Of a DNA stretch of 64,000 nucleotides, positions 26,609-37,940 are shown in pieces; positions within the stretch are counted from its first letter, which is position 1, and the number at the start of each line of letters is the position of its first letter. Under the pieces are notes generated by a model. It was not told where the DNA came from. It ran no database searches and worked only from the letters and a program-made list of their open reading frames with translations. Origin of the DNA: [Bacillus] enclensis (GTDB lineage Bacteria > Bacillota > Bacilli > Bacillales > Bacillaceae_B); assembly GCF_001456935.1 (NCBI RefSeq), contig NZ_KQ758483.1, positions 806,001 through 870,000 of the forward strand. Reading direction: 5' to 3'. The position numbers were made by a program, and so were the translations under genes.

Positions 26609-27007
26609 ATGATTTATGAAATGACCATACAAGTCCGTGTTCCAAACATGAGAGAAGGACAAAATTGGTATGAAAAACTTTTAAATAGAGGGCCTGACTT
26701 TGTTCCTCATGAAGGATTTGCTGAATGGGAACTCATTCCGGGGTGCTGGCTTCAGGTTGCAGAAGGTGAACCGTCTCTAAAAAGCGGACCGCTCCGACTT
26801 GGTGTGGCTGACATTGAAACAGAAAAAGCACGATTGATCCACTTATTGAATGTGGAAGATTTCATTATCCATTCAAGGAAAGAAGTACCCGTGAAATGGG
26901 CGACATTCGAAGACCCGTGGGGGAATGGAATCGGGCTGTTCCAATATCACGATCAGCAGGAAATCCAAAAGAGGATCATACCTATTTTAGGGAGGCACAT
27001 CCAATGA
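26609..27007 (+). CDS. VOC superfamily (glyoxalase/bleomycin-resistance-like) protein
   Basis: A 132-residue single-module VOC protein with the beta-alpha-beta-beta-beta pattern: E-M-T-I-Q-V-R-V-P-N at the start, W-Y-E-K-L-L, and the C-terminal F-E-D-P-W-G-N-G-I-G-L. Such proteins bind metal or small ligands, from dioxygenases to drug-binding proteins; no ligand is evident. ATG 26609 has GGAAAGGGG 8 bases upstream. It overlaps the next gene by 4 bases (ATGA), so the pair is translationally coupled. Confidence 0.82.
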   Translation: MIYEMTIQVRVPNMREGQNWYEKLLNRGPDFVPHEGFAEWELIPGCWLQVAEGEPSLKSGPLRLGVADIETEKARLIHLLNVEDFIIHSRKEVPVKWATFEDPWGNGIGLFQYHDQQEIQKRIIPILGRHIQ

Positions 27008-28041
27008 ATAAACAAGAGATATCAAAGCGCTTTAAAACATTTGCAGAAATGGAATGCAGGGATTCGAGCCCCCTTTATGAATACCTTTCAATTAAAATAG
27101 CAGATGATGATGAACTATTGGAGTTATGCACTTACTGCAGGGATGGCCAGCCTGTTCCTAATCTGTTTTTAGGCGGGGTTCATTTCCTGTTGATGAATGG
27201 CTCCTCCCATCACTTGCGAAACTATTATCCGAGCATCGTACAGGACCCACTGCCAGTCAAGAAATCATTTAACCACTTTAAACAATTCTGCCTTTTGAAT
27301 AAGCATCAATTGATACCCATCCTTCAAACAAAGCTTGTCCAAACTAACGAAGTAAGAAGGTGCGCCTACCTATACCCTGCTTTCTGTTATATGCATGAAT
27401 TGACGAATAAACCGCTTGCCTTGATGGAAATTGGAACGAGTGCAGGGTTGCAGCTTGGCTGGGATCAATACCGCTATCAATATGACATTGATGATGGGGA
27501 ATACGGAAATAATTCATCCAGCATTCTGATCAGTTCTGAAGTAAAGGGAAATCATCATCCTGTCCTTTATCCAGAACCGCCCCCGGTTGCCTCCCGGACG
27601 GGATATGACTTACATATCAATCATAAAGAAGATCATCCGTGGCTGCTTTCCCTTATCTGGCCGGAACATGAAGAAAGGAGGAGTTTATTTACAGCTGCAG
27701 CCGAGAGTATCAAAGAGCTGGATATTGATTTCATAGAAGGTGACGGCATCGAACATTTCCCTGAAAAAATCAAAGAAATTCCAGACAACGAAGTCATTTG
27801 TATTTTTCATACCCATGTCGCCAATCAAATTCCTGAATCTGCAAAAAGAGTTCTTCATGACAAAATCAAAGAAATTGGCCGTCACCGTAATATCTTTCAT
27901 CTATACAATAATATGTGGGACAGGCAGCTTCATTTGGATTGTTATATCAACGGCAAAGAGGACTGTCATCTTATTGGGGATACAGATGGGCATGGGCGCT
28001 GGTTTGAGTGGAATTTACTTCAAGAAAAATCTACCACATAA
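27004..28041 (+). CDS. DUF2332 domain-containing protein
   Basis: A 345-residue protein of the DUF2332 family, whose function is not established. Visible hallmarks are F-L-G-G-V-H-F-L-L near residue 55, the strongly conserved L-M-E-I-G-T-S-A-G-L-Q-L segment (about 140-151), which looks like a SAM- or nucleotide-binding turn, and I-C-I-F-H-T-H-V-A-N. These features suggest a methyltransferase-like fold, but that is inference. ATG 27004 lies inside the stop of the VOC gene, with GGGAGG upstream. Confidence 0.8.
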   Translation: MNKQEISKRFKTFAEMECRDSSPLYEYLSIKIADDDELLELCTYCRDGQPVPNLFLGGVHFLLMNGSSHHLRNYYPSIVQDPLPVKKSFNHFKQFCLLNKHQLIPILQTKLVQTNEVRRCAYLYPAFCYMHELTNKPLALMEIGTSAGLQLGWDQYRYQYDIDDGEYGNNSSSILISSEVKGNHHPVLYPEPPPVASRTGYDLHINHKEDHPWLLSLIWPEHEERRSLFTAAAESIKELDIDFIEGDGIEHFPEKIKEIPDNEVICIFHTHVANQIPESAKRVLHDKIKEIGRHRNIFHLYNNMWDRQLHLDCYINGKEDCHLIGDTDGHGRWFEWNLLQEKSTT

Positions 28042-28092
28042 ACGCATAACGTGGTAAACTATTTTAAATTTACTACTAAAGGAGAACAATAG

Positions 28093-28620
28093 ATGTGGGA
28101 AAACGTTAGGCTGGTTAAACCGAATGCTGAATTGAGGGATGAATACCTTGATTTTTACCGGGAATGGAAAAATTCAGGGGAAGATATGGTTCCTTGGGTC
28201 ATAAAGAAAGACCCGACAGACTTTGATAAAATGATTCAATCATTGCTTGATGCAGAGAAAGGGGAGAATCTTCCGGAAGGCTGGGTACCTGATTCCACTT
28301 ATTGGCTGGTTGGCGAAGATGATCGGGTGATAGGGGTTGTCAATATACGTCACGCATTAACTGAATCTCTGTTGAATGCAGGCGGGCATGTGGGATATGG
28401 CATCAGGCCGACGGAAAGAAGAAAAGGCTATGCGACGAAGCTTCTCTCACTTTCATTGAAAAAAACAAAAGAACTTGGAATCCATAAGACTTTAGTTGTC
28501 TGTGACAGATGGAATGAAGCATCAAGAAGGACGATCCTGAACAATGGTGGAACACCCGCCGATGACTTTGTCGAAGAGGACGGCAATGTAATCCTTCGTT
28601 TCTGGATAGAGATGGATTAA
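28093..28620 (+). CDS. GNAT N-acetyltransferase
   Basis: A 175-residue acetyltransferase. Motif A is visible as V-G-Y-G-I-R-P-T-E-R-R-K-G-Y-A-T-K, followed by T-L-V-V-C-D-R-W-N-E-A-S and I-L-N-N-G-G. The N-terminal half (F-Y-R-E-W-K, S-G-E-D-M-V-P-W) is typical of a Bacillus group of predicted acetyltransferases without known targets. The start follows AAAGGAGAA. It ends with the terminator at 28696 and is probably monocistronic. Confidence 0.86.
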   Translation: MWENVRLVKPNAELRDEYLDFYREWKNSGEDMVPWVIKKDPTDFDKMIQSLLDAEKGENLPEGWVPDSTYWLVGEDDRVIGVVNIRHALTESLLNAGGHVGYGIRPTERRKGYATKLLSLSLKKTKELGIHKTLVVCDRWNEASRRTILNNGGTPADDFVEEDGNVILRFWIEMD

Positions 28621-28695
28621 ACATAATGAAGCATACTGCCCAGAGCCAGAGCCTGGGATAGATTATTTTTTGTTTCATTTAGGAAGGAGATATTG

Positions 28696-28724
28696 ACTGT
28701 CGATCATGATTTCGACGGTTTTTT
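28696..28724 (+). terminator. Terminator hairpin
   Basis: ACTGTCGA / TCGACGGT (one G-U pair), 8-base loop, then six T residues. It separates the GNAT gene from the glycerol region. Confidence 0.75.
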
Positions 28725-28821
28725 CCTGTATGTACCTTTACTTCCCTTACAAATAGAGAAATAATATGAATATGTATGCACGGAAATCATGAATAAACAT
28801 GCATAAAGGAGGTGAGAAGAG

Positions 28822-29589
28822 GTGTTTTCTGAAGAAAGAAGAGAAAAAATCCTCGTGAAAGTTGAAAAAATAGGCAGGGTTCTGGCAAAAGATCTCGCAG
28901 ACGAATTCCAAGTATCGATTGATTCCATACGTCGGGACCTATCCATCATGGAAGAAGAAGGCCTGCTGAAGAGGACACACGGGGGAGCACTCCCAAATCC
29001 GAAAGCAAGGAATAAACCTCAGATGCCTGACGAACGGTATGGAGAAGCAAGCCAAGCCCAGAAAGCGATTGCCAGGGCAGCTGCAGGGTTAATTAATGAA
29101 GGTGAGACTGTATTCATAGGCGGAGCTTCCATACATAACGCCATGATTACATACCTGCCAAGAAATATCCCATATACTGTTGTCACTAATTCATTGGAAG
29201 TCGCATACCGCCTCAAGGAATACACCAATATTGAGACTCTTTTGATAGGGGGCATGGTGAAGCGATCCGGTAATATCACGGACAGTCTCGCCAATGAATA
29301 CACAAAACAGTTCACGGTAGACGTAAATTTTGCTGCGGCAGGCGGAATCTCCGTGCGGGGCTTAAGTACTTCAACACCGGAAGTGGCTGTTTTTCTCAAA
29401 ACGGTCATGACACGTTCAAAGAAAAATATTGCATTGATGGAGCACCAGAAGTTAGGTGTAGATTTGTTTGCCGGATTGGATCTGCCTTTGTCAAAGGTCG
29501 ACCTCTTAATAACGGATGACGAATCTGACAGAGAAAAAGTAGAAGTGTTTGAATCAGCGGGGGTAAAAGTCTGTATGGTGAGTGAGTAA
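28822..29589 (+). CDS. DeoR/GlpR family transcriptional regulator
   Basis: A 255-residue repressor. Residues 4-58 hold the DeoR helix-turn-helix (R-R-E-K-I-L, then V-S-I-D-S-I-R-R-D-L), with T-H-G-G-A closing the DNA-binding part. The C-terminal DeoRC domain (E-T-V-F-I-G-G-A-S, V-V-T-N-S-L-E-V-A) senses a phosphorylated sugar. GTG 28822 is the start, 7 bases after GGAGGTG. It ends on its own terminator, just before glpP. Location suggests glycerol-3-phosphate or a linked sugar phosphate as signal; Bacillus normally relies on GlpP alone. Confidence 0.87.
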   Translation: MFSEERREKILVKVEKIGRVLAKDLADEFQVSIDSIRRDLSIMEEEGLLKRTHGGALPNPKARNKPQMPDERYGEASQAQKAIARAAAGLINEGETVFIGGASIHNAMITYLPRNIPYTVVTNSLEVAYRLKEYTNIETLLIGGMVKRSGNITDSLANEYTKQFTVDVNFAAAGGISVRGLSTSTPEVAVFLKTVMTRSKKNIALMEHQKLGVDLFAGLDLPLSKVDLLITDDESDREKVEVFESAGVKVCMVSE

Positions 29590-29606
29590 AAAGTTTTTCA
29601 CTTTTT
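29588..29606 (+). terminator. Short terminator after the DeoR-type gene
   Basis: AAAAAGT / ACTTTTT with a TTTTC loop, overlapping the stop codon. AT-rich but with a T run; probably partial. Confidence 0.5.
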
Positions 29607-29739
29607 AGAGGATGATCTGATTTTTGAAGGTTATTGGCTTTATTAAGACAGGTTATGTATAGATTTTTACCATCCTATTTTCCGGTTGTCCATGCGGAAT
29701 AATGACTACTTCAAAACATAGAAACAGGAGGTGATATTC

Positions 29740-30300
29740 ATGAGTTTCGAAGGGCAAAAAATTCTTCCTGCAGTCAGGTCAATGAAGGACTTTGATAAGA
29801 TGCTTGAGACATCATTTGAATATGGTGTGTTCCTGGACCTTCATGTGGGTATGCTGAAAAGTGTTTTTCAATATGCAAGACAACAAAATCGAAAGATGTT
29901 CCTGCATATCGATCTTATTCACGGACTCTCTAATGATGAGTATGGGACAGAGTATATCTGCCAGGAAGTGAAACCATATGGAATCATTTCCACTAAGGGG
30001 AATGTGATAAAAAAAGCCCGGCAAAAAGGTGTATATGCCACGCAGAGAATGTTCGTGATCGACTCCAGCGCAATGAAGCGCAGCATAGACCTGATTCATA
30101 AAACGGAGCCGGATTACATTGAGATCCTGCCGGGAGTCATACCGAAGATCATAACAGAAATCCGTGAAAAAACCGGCAAGCCTATCTTTGCCGGGGGACT
30201 CATTGACACAATCGAGGAAGTGGAAGCAGCCATCGAGGCCGGCGCCACTGCCATTACTACATCAGATCGGACGTTATGGAAGCACTTTGATAAAAAGTAA
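29740..30300 (+). CDS. glpP: Glycerol uptake operon antiterminator GlpP
   Basis: A 186-residue RNA-binding regulator which, with glycerol-3-phosphate bound, lets transcription pass the leader terminators of glpFK and glpD. Family segments are I-L-P-A-V-R-S-M-K-D-F, H-I-D-L-I-H-G-L, E-I-L-P-G-V-I-P and P-I-F-A-G-G-L-I-D-T, a TIM-barrel-like fold with a phosphate-binding loop. ATG 29740 has AGGAGGTGA 6 bases upstream. Its two predicted target leaders lie at 30397 and 32946. Confidence 0.94.
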   Translation: MSFEGQKILPAVRSMKDFDKMLETSFEYGVFLDLHVGMLKSVFQYARQQNRKMFLHIDLIHGLSNDEYGTEYICQEVKPYGIISTKGNVIKKARQKGVYATQRMFVIDSSAMKRSIDLIHKTEPDYIEILPGVIPKIITEIREKTGKPIFAGGLIDTIEEVEAAIEAGATAITTSDRTLWKHFDKK

Positions 30301-30337
30301 CTTCTCATTTTTAAACTAATATCGGAATTATTTCCTG

Positions 30338-30366
30338 TTGACAACGTTTTCAAAGCGTATTAACAT
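30338..30366 (+). promoter_or_regulatory. glpF promoter with overlapping cre site
   Basis: TTGACA (30338-30343), 17-bp spacer, TAACAT (30361-30366). TGACAACGTTTTCA (30339-30352) matches the CcpA cre consensus at 13 of 14 positions and covers the -35. This predicts carbon catabolite repression of glycerol uptake by CcpA. Confidence 0.75.
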
Positions 30367-30373
30367 AGAAGCC

Positions 30374-30460
30374 AAGTTAATACACTGTGCAGAGAGAAAA
30401 AGAGACTTACGCAATTCATGCCTTTAAAGGGGGCCATGTTTCGTATGTCTCTTTTTTATT
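30374..30460 (+). promoter_or_regulatory. GlpP-dependent leader terminator of glpFK
   Basis: About 120-205 bases before glpF, an imperfect stem AAAAAGAGACTTACG / CGTATGTCTCTTTTT (30397-30411 with 30442-30456) is followed by T-rich sequence, a terminator ahead of the gene it controls. AAGTTAATA (30374-30382) followed by AGAGAG (30391) recurs in the glpD leader. Antitermination here by GlpP is established for B. subtilis; the exact contact bases are inferred. Confidence 0.78.
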
Positions 30461-30579
30461 TTTTAATAAAACTGTTTTCCATTGAAGAAAATGGGATATA
30501 TAAAGTTAGAATACTGACTGTACCCATTTATGAAAACGGTCTCTTCACAGACATCCCAATATGAAATGAGGTTAAAGAT

Positions 30580-32920
<2,341 letters not shown>

Positions 32921-32930
32921 GATTCGTTTG

Positions 32931-33030
32931 TGTTATAATCAATTTAAGTTAATAAATCGGTAAGAGATCCAGAGAGACCAAACTTCATTATGGCTGAAAA
33001 TCCATAATGTTAGTTTTGGTCTCTTTTTTT
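32931..33030 (+). promoter_or_regulatory. glpD promoter and GlpP-dependent leader terminator
   Basis: An extended -10, TGTTATAAT (32931-32939), lies right after glpK. It is followed by AAGTTAATA (32946-32954), AGAGAG (32971) and a two-part stem: AGAGACCAAAC with GTTTTGGTCTCT (32973-32983 / 33013-33024) enclosing CATTATGG / CCATAATG, then seven T residues. Same layout as the glpF leader, so GlpP should open both. Confidence 0.8.
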
Positions 33031-33119
33031 ATGGATATACACTTACTATAATGTGCATTTATAAACAGAGTCGAAATTATTAATCCCTATACAAATTGTT
33101 ATTTAGGAGGATATACATT

Positions 33120-34781
33120 ATGACGTTTTCAAGTACAGCAAGACAGGAAATGAAAAACCAATTAGCTTCCGACCATTATGACATCATCGTTATTGGAGGA
33201 GGTATCACAGGTGCCGGAATCGCACTTGATGCTTCAAAGCGCGGCATGAAGGTGGCACTGGTCGAAATGCAGGACTTTGCTGCAGGAACATCAAGCCGGT
33301 CAACCAAACTTGTTCATGGAGGACTGCGTTATTTAAAGCAATTCGAAGTGAAAATGGTAGCCGAAGTAGGGAAAGAACGTGAAATCGTCTATGAAAACGG
33401 TCCGCATGTGACAACTCCGGAATGGATGCTTCTGCCTCTTCATAAAGGCGGTACATTCGGTAAGTTCAGTACGTCAATCGGATTGAAGGTATATGATTTT
33501 CTTGCAGGTGTTAAAAGAAATGAAAGAAGATCCATGCTTTCTTCTGCAGAGACCCTTTCTAAAGAGCCGCTTGTGAAAAAGGAAGGTTTGAAAGGCGGAG
33601 GATATTATGTTGAATACCGTACGGATGATGCCCGCCTGACAATCGAAGTAATGAAGGAAGCGATTGCGCATGGTGCAACAGCCATCAACTACACAAAATC
33701 CCAGCGTTTCCTTTACGAAAATAAAAAAGTGGTCGGCATAGAAGCCGAGGATCTTCTAAATGGTGACACGATTGAAATAAGAGGGGCGAAAATCGTCAAT
33801 GCTGCAGGTCCATGGGTTGATGAAGTCAGAGGAAAAGACTACAGCACCAATAATAAACAGCTCCGTCTGACTAAGGGAGTGCATATTGTCATCGATCAAA
33901 GTAAATTCCCTCTGCGCCAGGCTGTTTACTTTGATACACCTGACGGCCGCATGGTATTTGCGATTCCAAGAGACGGAAAAGCATACGTAGGTACAACCGA
34001 TACTTTTTATGACAAAAACAAAGCGACCCCACAAATGACAACGGAAGACAGGGATTATATCCTTAACGCGATTCACTATATGTTCCCGGATGTAAATGTT
34101 TCGGAAGAAGATGTAGAATCCAGCTGGGCAGGTATCCGACCGCTCATATTTGAAAAGGGCAAAGATCCTTCTGAAATCTCGCGTAAAGATGAAATCTGGG
34201 AAGGAGAGAGCGGCCTCATCACGATTGCCGGCGGAAAGCTGACAGGTTACCGCAAGATGGCAGAAACGGTGGTAGATCTTGTATCGCAACGTCTAAAGGA
34301 AGAAATTAAAAAGAAATTTCCTGCTTCTGCAACCAAGCACATGCCGATATCTGGCGGTCATGTAGGAGGATCTAAGAACCTACCGGCATTTATCGACCAA
34401 AAATCAAAGGAAGCCGTCCAATATGGATTAACTGTGGAAGAAGGGCGAAAGCTTGCCGGCATGTACGGGTCAAACGTCGATCAGGTGTTCAAGCTTGCTC
34501 ATGCATATAGCGGCTCCACCGAAGTGAGTGAGGTGCCCGTCACCCTATATGCACAGCTCCTATATGCAATACAGGAAGAGATGGCTGCGACGCCTGTAGA
34601 TTTCTTTATCCGCAGAACAGGCGCCATGTTCTTTGACCGGGAGTGGGTTGAGAAATGGCATGAACCAGCAATCGAAATCATGGCTAAATTATTGAACTGG
34701 AGTGAAAGTCAAAAAGCTAAATACACTTCAGACTTAAAGAAAGAAATTAAAAACGCTGTAGTACCAGTCGATCAGCAGTAA
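33120..34781 (+). CDS. glpD: Aerobic glycerol-3-phosphate dehydrogenase
   Basis: A 553-residue membrane-associated FAD enzyme that oxidises glycerol-3-phosphate to dihydroxyacetone phosphate and feeds electrons to menaquinone. The FAD-binding loop is [10 protein letters not shown] (about 24-33), followed by [17 protein letters not shown], the family signature. [10 protein letters not shown] and [12 protein letters not shown] are also typical. ATG 33120 has AGGAGG 7 bases upstream. It completes the glycerol catabolic set. Confidence 0.96.
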   Translation: MTFSSTARQEMKNQLASDHYDIIVIGGGITGAGIALDASKRGMKVALVEMQDFAAGTSSRSTKLVHGGLRYLKQFEVKMVAEVGKEREIVYENGPHVTTPEWMLLPLHKGGTFGKFSTSIGLKVYDFLAGVKRNERRSMLSSAETLSKEPLVKKEGLKGGGYYVEYRTDDARLTIEVMKEAIAHGATAINYTKSQRFLYENKKVVGIEAEDLLNGDTIEIRGAKIVNAAGPWVDEVRGKDYSTNNKQLRLTKGVHIVIDQSKFPLRQAVYFDTPDGRMVFAIPRDGKAYVGTTDTFYDKNKATPQMTTEDRDYILNAIHYMFPDVNVSEEDVESSWAGIRPLIFEKGKDPSEISRKDEIWEGESGLITIAGGKLTGYRKMAETVVDLVSQRLKEEIKKKFPASATKHMPISGGHVGGSKNLPAFIDQKSKEAVQYGLTVEEGRKLAGMYGSNVDQVFKLAHAYSGSTEVSEVPVTLYAQLLYAIQEEMAATPVDFFIRRTGAMFFDREWVEKWHEPAIEIMAKLLNWSESQKAKYTSDLKKEIKNAVVPVDQQ

Positions 34782-34789
34782 TATTTTTT

Positions 34790-34821
34790 CAGCAGGGTAA
34801 TAAACCCTGCTGATTTTTTTG
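34790..34821 (+). terminator. Terminator of glpD
   Basis: TCAGCAGGGT / ACCCTGCTGA with a 5-base loop and a T run. Confidence 0.88.
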
Positions 34822-34903
34822 TTTTATAAAATCAGAAATAAAGACCTCTGAAATTCCGAGTATTTGGTATAATGGGAAAACAAGGGAAATTGGAGGTCTT
34901 CAC

Positions 34904-35485
34904 GTGAAGTTATATCATAAAAAAGAACATGAAAGGATAGCGGTCAAGAATGCGGCTGTTCCTAAGACGATACTGGCAGTCATCCTGACGGCGGTCATTA
35001 GTTCATTCCTTGTCAATCTTCTTGAAAAAAGAGATGTTCTTACTGCTGAATCAAATCTGGAGACCCATTTGAAAGATCTGATAAGGGAGAATCAAAAGGA
35101 AGTCAGTGTTGTTTTAAGAAAAAAAATCCGAGATCAATACTTCCTTGTATATTCAATAAAGGGAGATGAGCCTAAACTTGGATTAGCTCAGTATAAAGAG
35201 GCAGATCTGCTGCCACTTTATGAACTTGTAAGTGTGGAAGAAGGAGAAGATGGTTTACTTGGATCGAGTTATTTAAATACCAGTCAATTCCTGGTTTACG
35301 GTAACCGAAAAGAAACAGGGGCAGCTTACTTTCAATATCGGGATAATATTGAATTTAAGAAGGTTGAGACAGGTAATGATCCCTATTTTTTACAGGTAGA
35401 ATCATACGGAGGACAACTGGCTTTACCTCTTGTAATATTTTACAACAATGAAGGGGAGGAAGTGGCTTCCGTTCCTGCAGAATAG
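34904..35485 (+). CDS. Unknown membrane-anchored protein
   Basis: A 193-residue protein with a basic N-terminus, one transmembrane helix (about residues 22-42, T-I-L-A-V-I-L-T-A-V-I-S-S-F-L-V) and an extracytoplasmic domain of about 150 residues rich in charged residues and beta-like segments. GTG 34904 is the start, with TGGAGG 7 bases upstream. No family was recognised, and the neighbours (glpD, a dehydrogenase) say little. Confidence 0.7.
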   Translation: MKLYHKKEHERIAVKNAAVPKTILAVILTAVISSFLVNLLEKRDVLTAESNLETHLKDLIRENQKEVSVVLRKKIRDQYFLVYSIKGDEPKLGLAQYKEADLLPLYELVSVEEGEDGLLGSSYLNTSQFLVYGNRKETGAAYFQYRDNIEFKKVETGNDPYFLQVESYGGQLALPLVIFYNNEGEEVASVPAE

Positions 35486-35593
35486 AGAATATCATGATAT
35501 GCTTAAAATTATATAAATATATGAATTCGTGTGGAAATCAAAACACTCTTCTGTGCATCGAAGCAGAGAAGCATTCTTAGCCTTATGATGCAT

Positions 35594-35686
35594 TTGAAAG
35601 TTAAGAAATAAACTAGTAGTATAAATATGAAATTGACACCATATCCTCGATTTTGGCGGCTTCAATGGGATGAAGCCGCCTTTTTT
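35594..35686 (+). promoter_or_regulatory. Possible short-RNA promoter and terminator
   Basis: In the 255-base gap, TTGAAA (35594-35599) and TAGTAT (35617-35622) are 17 bp apart. A strong terminator, GGCGGCTTCA / TGAAGCCGCC plus six T (35655-35686), follows about 30 bases later. The terminator may simply close the gene ending at 35485, 170 bases upstream; alternatively the pair delimits a very short RNA. No open frame is present. Confidence 0.4.
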
Positions 35687-35740
35687 CTATGATAATTAAT
35701 ATCGGTATTATATTATCTGTTATAAAGGGAGTGATTTACT

Positions 35741-36586
35741 GTGGATAGAAAAATCGCCATCGTGACTGGTGCAAATAGCGGATTTGGCTTACTGTCATCG
35801 ATAGAACTCGCAAAGTGTGGCTTTAAGGTAGTGGCGACAATTCGTGATCTTTCGAAATCGGGAAAATTAATGGAATGTGCAAAATCTAATGGGGTGGAGT
35901 CACACATCACAACCCGTCCTCTTGATGTCACTTCAGCCGTTTCCATTCAGAACTTCAAAGATGAACTTACTCAAGAATATGATTCGATTGATCTTTTATT
36001 GAACAACGCAGGTTTTGCAATTGGAGGTTTTGCAGAAGAGGTTAATCTTAATGAATATCGGGAGCAATTTGAGACGAATGTATTCGGTGTGATGGCTGTC
36101 ACACAAGTCATATTACCGTTCATGAGGGAGCAGCGGAAAGGAAAGATCATCAATATGGGAAGTATCAGCGGACGTTTCGGGTTCCCCGGATTAAGCCCAT
36201 ATGTGTCTTCAAAGCATGCTCTTGAAGGGTACAGCGAAAGTCTGAGGCTGGAACTAAAGCCGTTTGGCATTGATGTTTTTTTAGTTGAACCTGGTTCATA
36301 CAAGACGAATATCTGGACTACAGGGATGAAGGTGGCATCTGGATCACTCGTTAAAGAATCGCCATATCATACATATATGAAAAGAATCCAATCTGAGCTG
36401 GAGGCGGGTCAGTCCAGCTTAGGGGACCCCGCAGAAATAGCAGCCATCATTAGAGCTATAGGAACAGGTAAAATAACCAGATTCAGAGTACCTGCAGGAA
36501 AAGGGACCAGGGCTGCCATCCTGCTGAAAAGCATTCTTCCCTGGAGCGTTATAGAAAAAATCGTATTGAAGAAGTTGAATATTTAG
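35741..36586 (+). CDS. Short-chain dehydrogenase/reductase
   Basis: A 281-residue classical SDR. The cofactor loop is T-G-A-N-S-G-F-G (residues 7-14), N-N-A-G-F-A follows, and the active site is S-I-S-G-R with Y-V-S-S-K. The preference for NADP(H) is suggested by the basic R-D-L-S-K after strand 2. E-P-G-S-Y-K-T-N replaces the common PGxxxT. GTG 35741 is the start, after AAGGGAGTGA. Substrate unknown. Confidence 0.87.
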   Translation: MDRKIAIVTGANSGFGLLSSIELAKCGFKVVATIRDLSKSGKLMECAKSNGVESHITTRPLDVTSAVSIQNFKDELTQEYDSIDLLLNNAGFAIGGFAEEVNLNEYREQFETNVFGVMAVTQVILPFMREQRKGKIINMGSISGRFGFPGLSPYVSSKHALEGYSESLRLELKPFGIDVFLVEPGSYKTNIWTTGMKVASGSLVKESPYHTYMKRIQSELEAGQSSLGDPAEIAAIIRAIGTGKITRFRVPAGKGTRAAILLKSILPWSVIEKIVLKKLNI

Positions 36587-36744
36587 CTATTGAGGCAGAA
36601 ATTGTCTGAATTATGGGACTTCCGATTCGTTGAAGGAGAATATTGTCAAAAGATAGAATTACATAGGAAAGCATGGTCACATTCGTGATATGTTTAGAAC
36701 TCAAAATATAATCTAAAGAGTGATACGTAAAGGAGATGTTATGA

Positions 36745-37173
36745 ATGGTAAAAAGGACCGGAGAAGTTGTGATGGGAATCATCGGTATTGTTTTGTCAGC
36801 TTTATTTTCAATCATCGGAATCGTGACCAATATGAGTATTGACGATCCTATGGTCATGCAAGAAATGGAAAAGATGATCGAAAGCGATCCTGCAATAACG
36901 ACCCAGGATTCGACATTTATTATAGGGATTGCGGAATCAATGGGGTGGTACCTTATCCTGATTGGAGTCATCGCTTCCATTCTTGGGCTCATTGCGGTGC
37001 TAACCATTGTGAAAAATAGAAAACCGATCCTTTCAGGAATCATGTTCATTCTCGCTGCCCTGGTGATTGGACTCGGCACCATCGGATTCGGCTTTATCCC
37101 CGGCCTGCTTTTCTTGATTGCAGGAATCATGGCATTCGTCCGTAAACCGAAACCGAGTGAAACGGTATATTAA
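36745..37173 (+). CDS. DUF4064-like membrane protein
   Basis: A 142-residue protein with about four hydrophobic helices and an N-terminal R-T-G-E-V-V-M-G-I-I-G-I-V-L-S as in the DUF4064 family. The loop between helices 1 and 2 is acidic (S-I-D-D-P-M-V-M-Q-E-M-E-K). Function unknown. The start lies after AAAGGAGATG, and a terminator follows within 10 bases of the stop. Confidence 0.75.
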   Translation: MVKRTGEVVMGIIGIVLSALFSIIGIVTNMSIDDPMVMQEMEKMIESDPAITTQDSTFIIGIAESMGWYLILIGVIASILGLIAVLTIVKNRKPILSGIMFILAALVIGLGTIGFGFIPGLLFLIAGIMAFVRKPKPSETVY

Positions 37174-37182
37174 ACAAGAACC

Positions 37183-37220
37183 AAAGAAGCTTAGAGTCTA
37201 TCCCTTTAAGCTTCTTTTTT
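37183..37220. terminator. Bidirectional terminator
   Basis: AAAGAAGCTTA / TAAGCTTCTTT followed by T residues. Its right arm includes the last codons of the convergent GNAT gene, a compact arrangement. Confidence 0.8.
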
Positions 37221-37670
37221 TTCCATAAAGAGAAAAACGGTATCTTCCCTTGGAAGCTTTTCTTTTTTATAGCCCGCATACCCGAGGTTTTTATAGAAGT
37301 TAATATTTTTGAGACTGTTGCTGCCTGTAAATAATTCAAATCGAGATCCCTTAAAAACATTTTCAATTGCAGCCATTAATTCTTTTCCGAACCCTTTTCC
37401 TTGAAAATCCGGATGCACCATTAGTTTGGTGATGTGGCAAGTTCCATTGATTTCCCTCGCCCGAACTGAACCAATTATCTTACCATCCCATACTAATTTC
37501 AGTATGTGGCTTTCAAGAAAATCATCTTCTACGTCTGCTACTGTTTGAAGAAGAGGCTCGATTTCGTAATTGCCTTCAAGTTCAGCTTCGCTTACATAAG
37601 CAAGCTTCTGAATTTTAAGTATTTCAGCGGAATCTTGGATTGATGCCTTTAATATCGTTTTATTTATCAT
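37206..37670 (-). CDS. GNAT N-acetyltransferase
   Basis: A 154-residue acetyltransferase with motif A M-V-H-P-D-F-Q-G-K-G-F-G-K-E-L and a C-terminal N-I-N-F-Y-K-N-L-G-Y. ATG 37670 is the start because GGAGG lies 7 bases upstream; the frame stays open for another 55 codons toward the toxin locus but without a site or homology-like sequence. The last codons lie inside a shared terminator stem. Target unknown. Confidence 0.85.
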   Translation of the reverse strand: MINKTILKASIQDSAEILKIQKLAYVSEAELEGNYEIEPLLQTVADVEDDFLESHILKLVWDGKIIGSVRAREINGTCHITKLMVHPDFQGKGFGKELMAAIENVFKGSRFELFTGSNSLKNINFYKNLGYAGYKKEKLPREDTVFLFMEKKEA

Positions 37671-37779
37671 ATTTACCTCCAATATAAATATATTATCATT
37701 AATATATTCTTCATTTGGAGAATAACCCCTTTTCTTTCTAACTTCTTGATTTTCTTTAAATTCTATACTATCTTGAAAG

Positions 37780-37940
37780 TAGAGCATAACTAATAACAAA
37801 GAGACACCGGTTGCCGCCGATGTCTCTTGCCACACAGCAACTGCAAGGAAAGCAGTGGCCCAATAAAGAAAGGAAATAACTCTGCCCTTCCAAGTTCAGG
37901 CGCTTAACGAGGGTGGGGTTATTTCTTATTGTCATTCGAA
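37780..37940 (+). ncRNA. Candidate antisense RNA of a type I toxin
   Basis: In type I systems of the TxpA/BsrG kind the antitoxin RNA is transcribed toward the toxin gene and overlaps its mRNA 3' end. A possible rightward promoter, TTGATT-17-TATCTT (37746-37774), lies at the right place. GAAATAAC (37873-37880) and GTTATTTC (37918-37925) could form its 3' hairpin. Boundaries are estimates; the RNA itself is inferred from the toxin family. Confidence 0.4.
37799..37828 (-). terminator. Terminator of the toxin mRNA
   Basis: AAGAGACACCGG / CCGATGTCTCTT with a 6-base loop; in leftward transcripts it is followed by T-rich sequence. It leaves a 3' UTR of roughly 120 bases after the toxin stop codon, typical of these loci. 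Confidence 0.65.

Noticed and set aside
36549..37130. A 193-codon leftward frame opposite the DUF4064-like gene
   Set aside because: It mirrors the hydrophobic codons of the rightward gene and overlaps the end of the SDR gene; no start signals.
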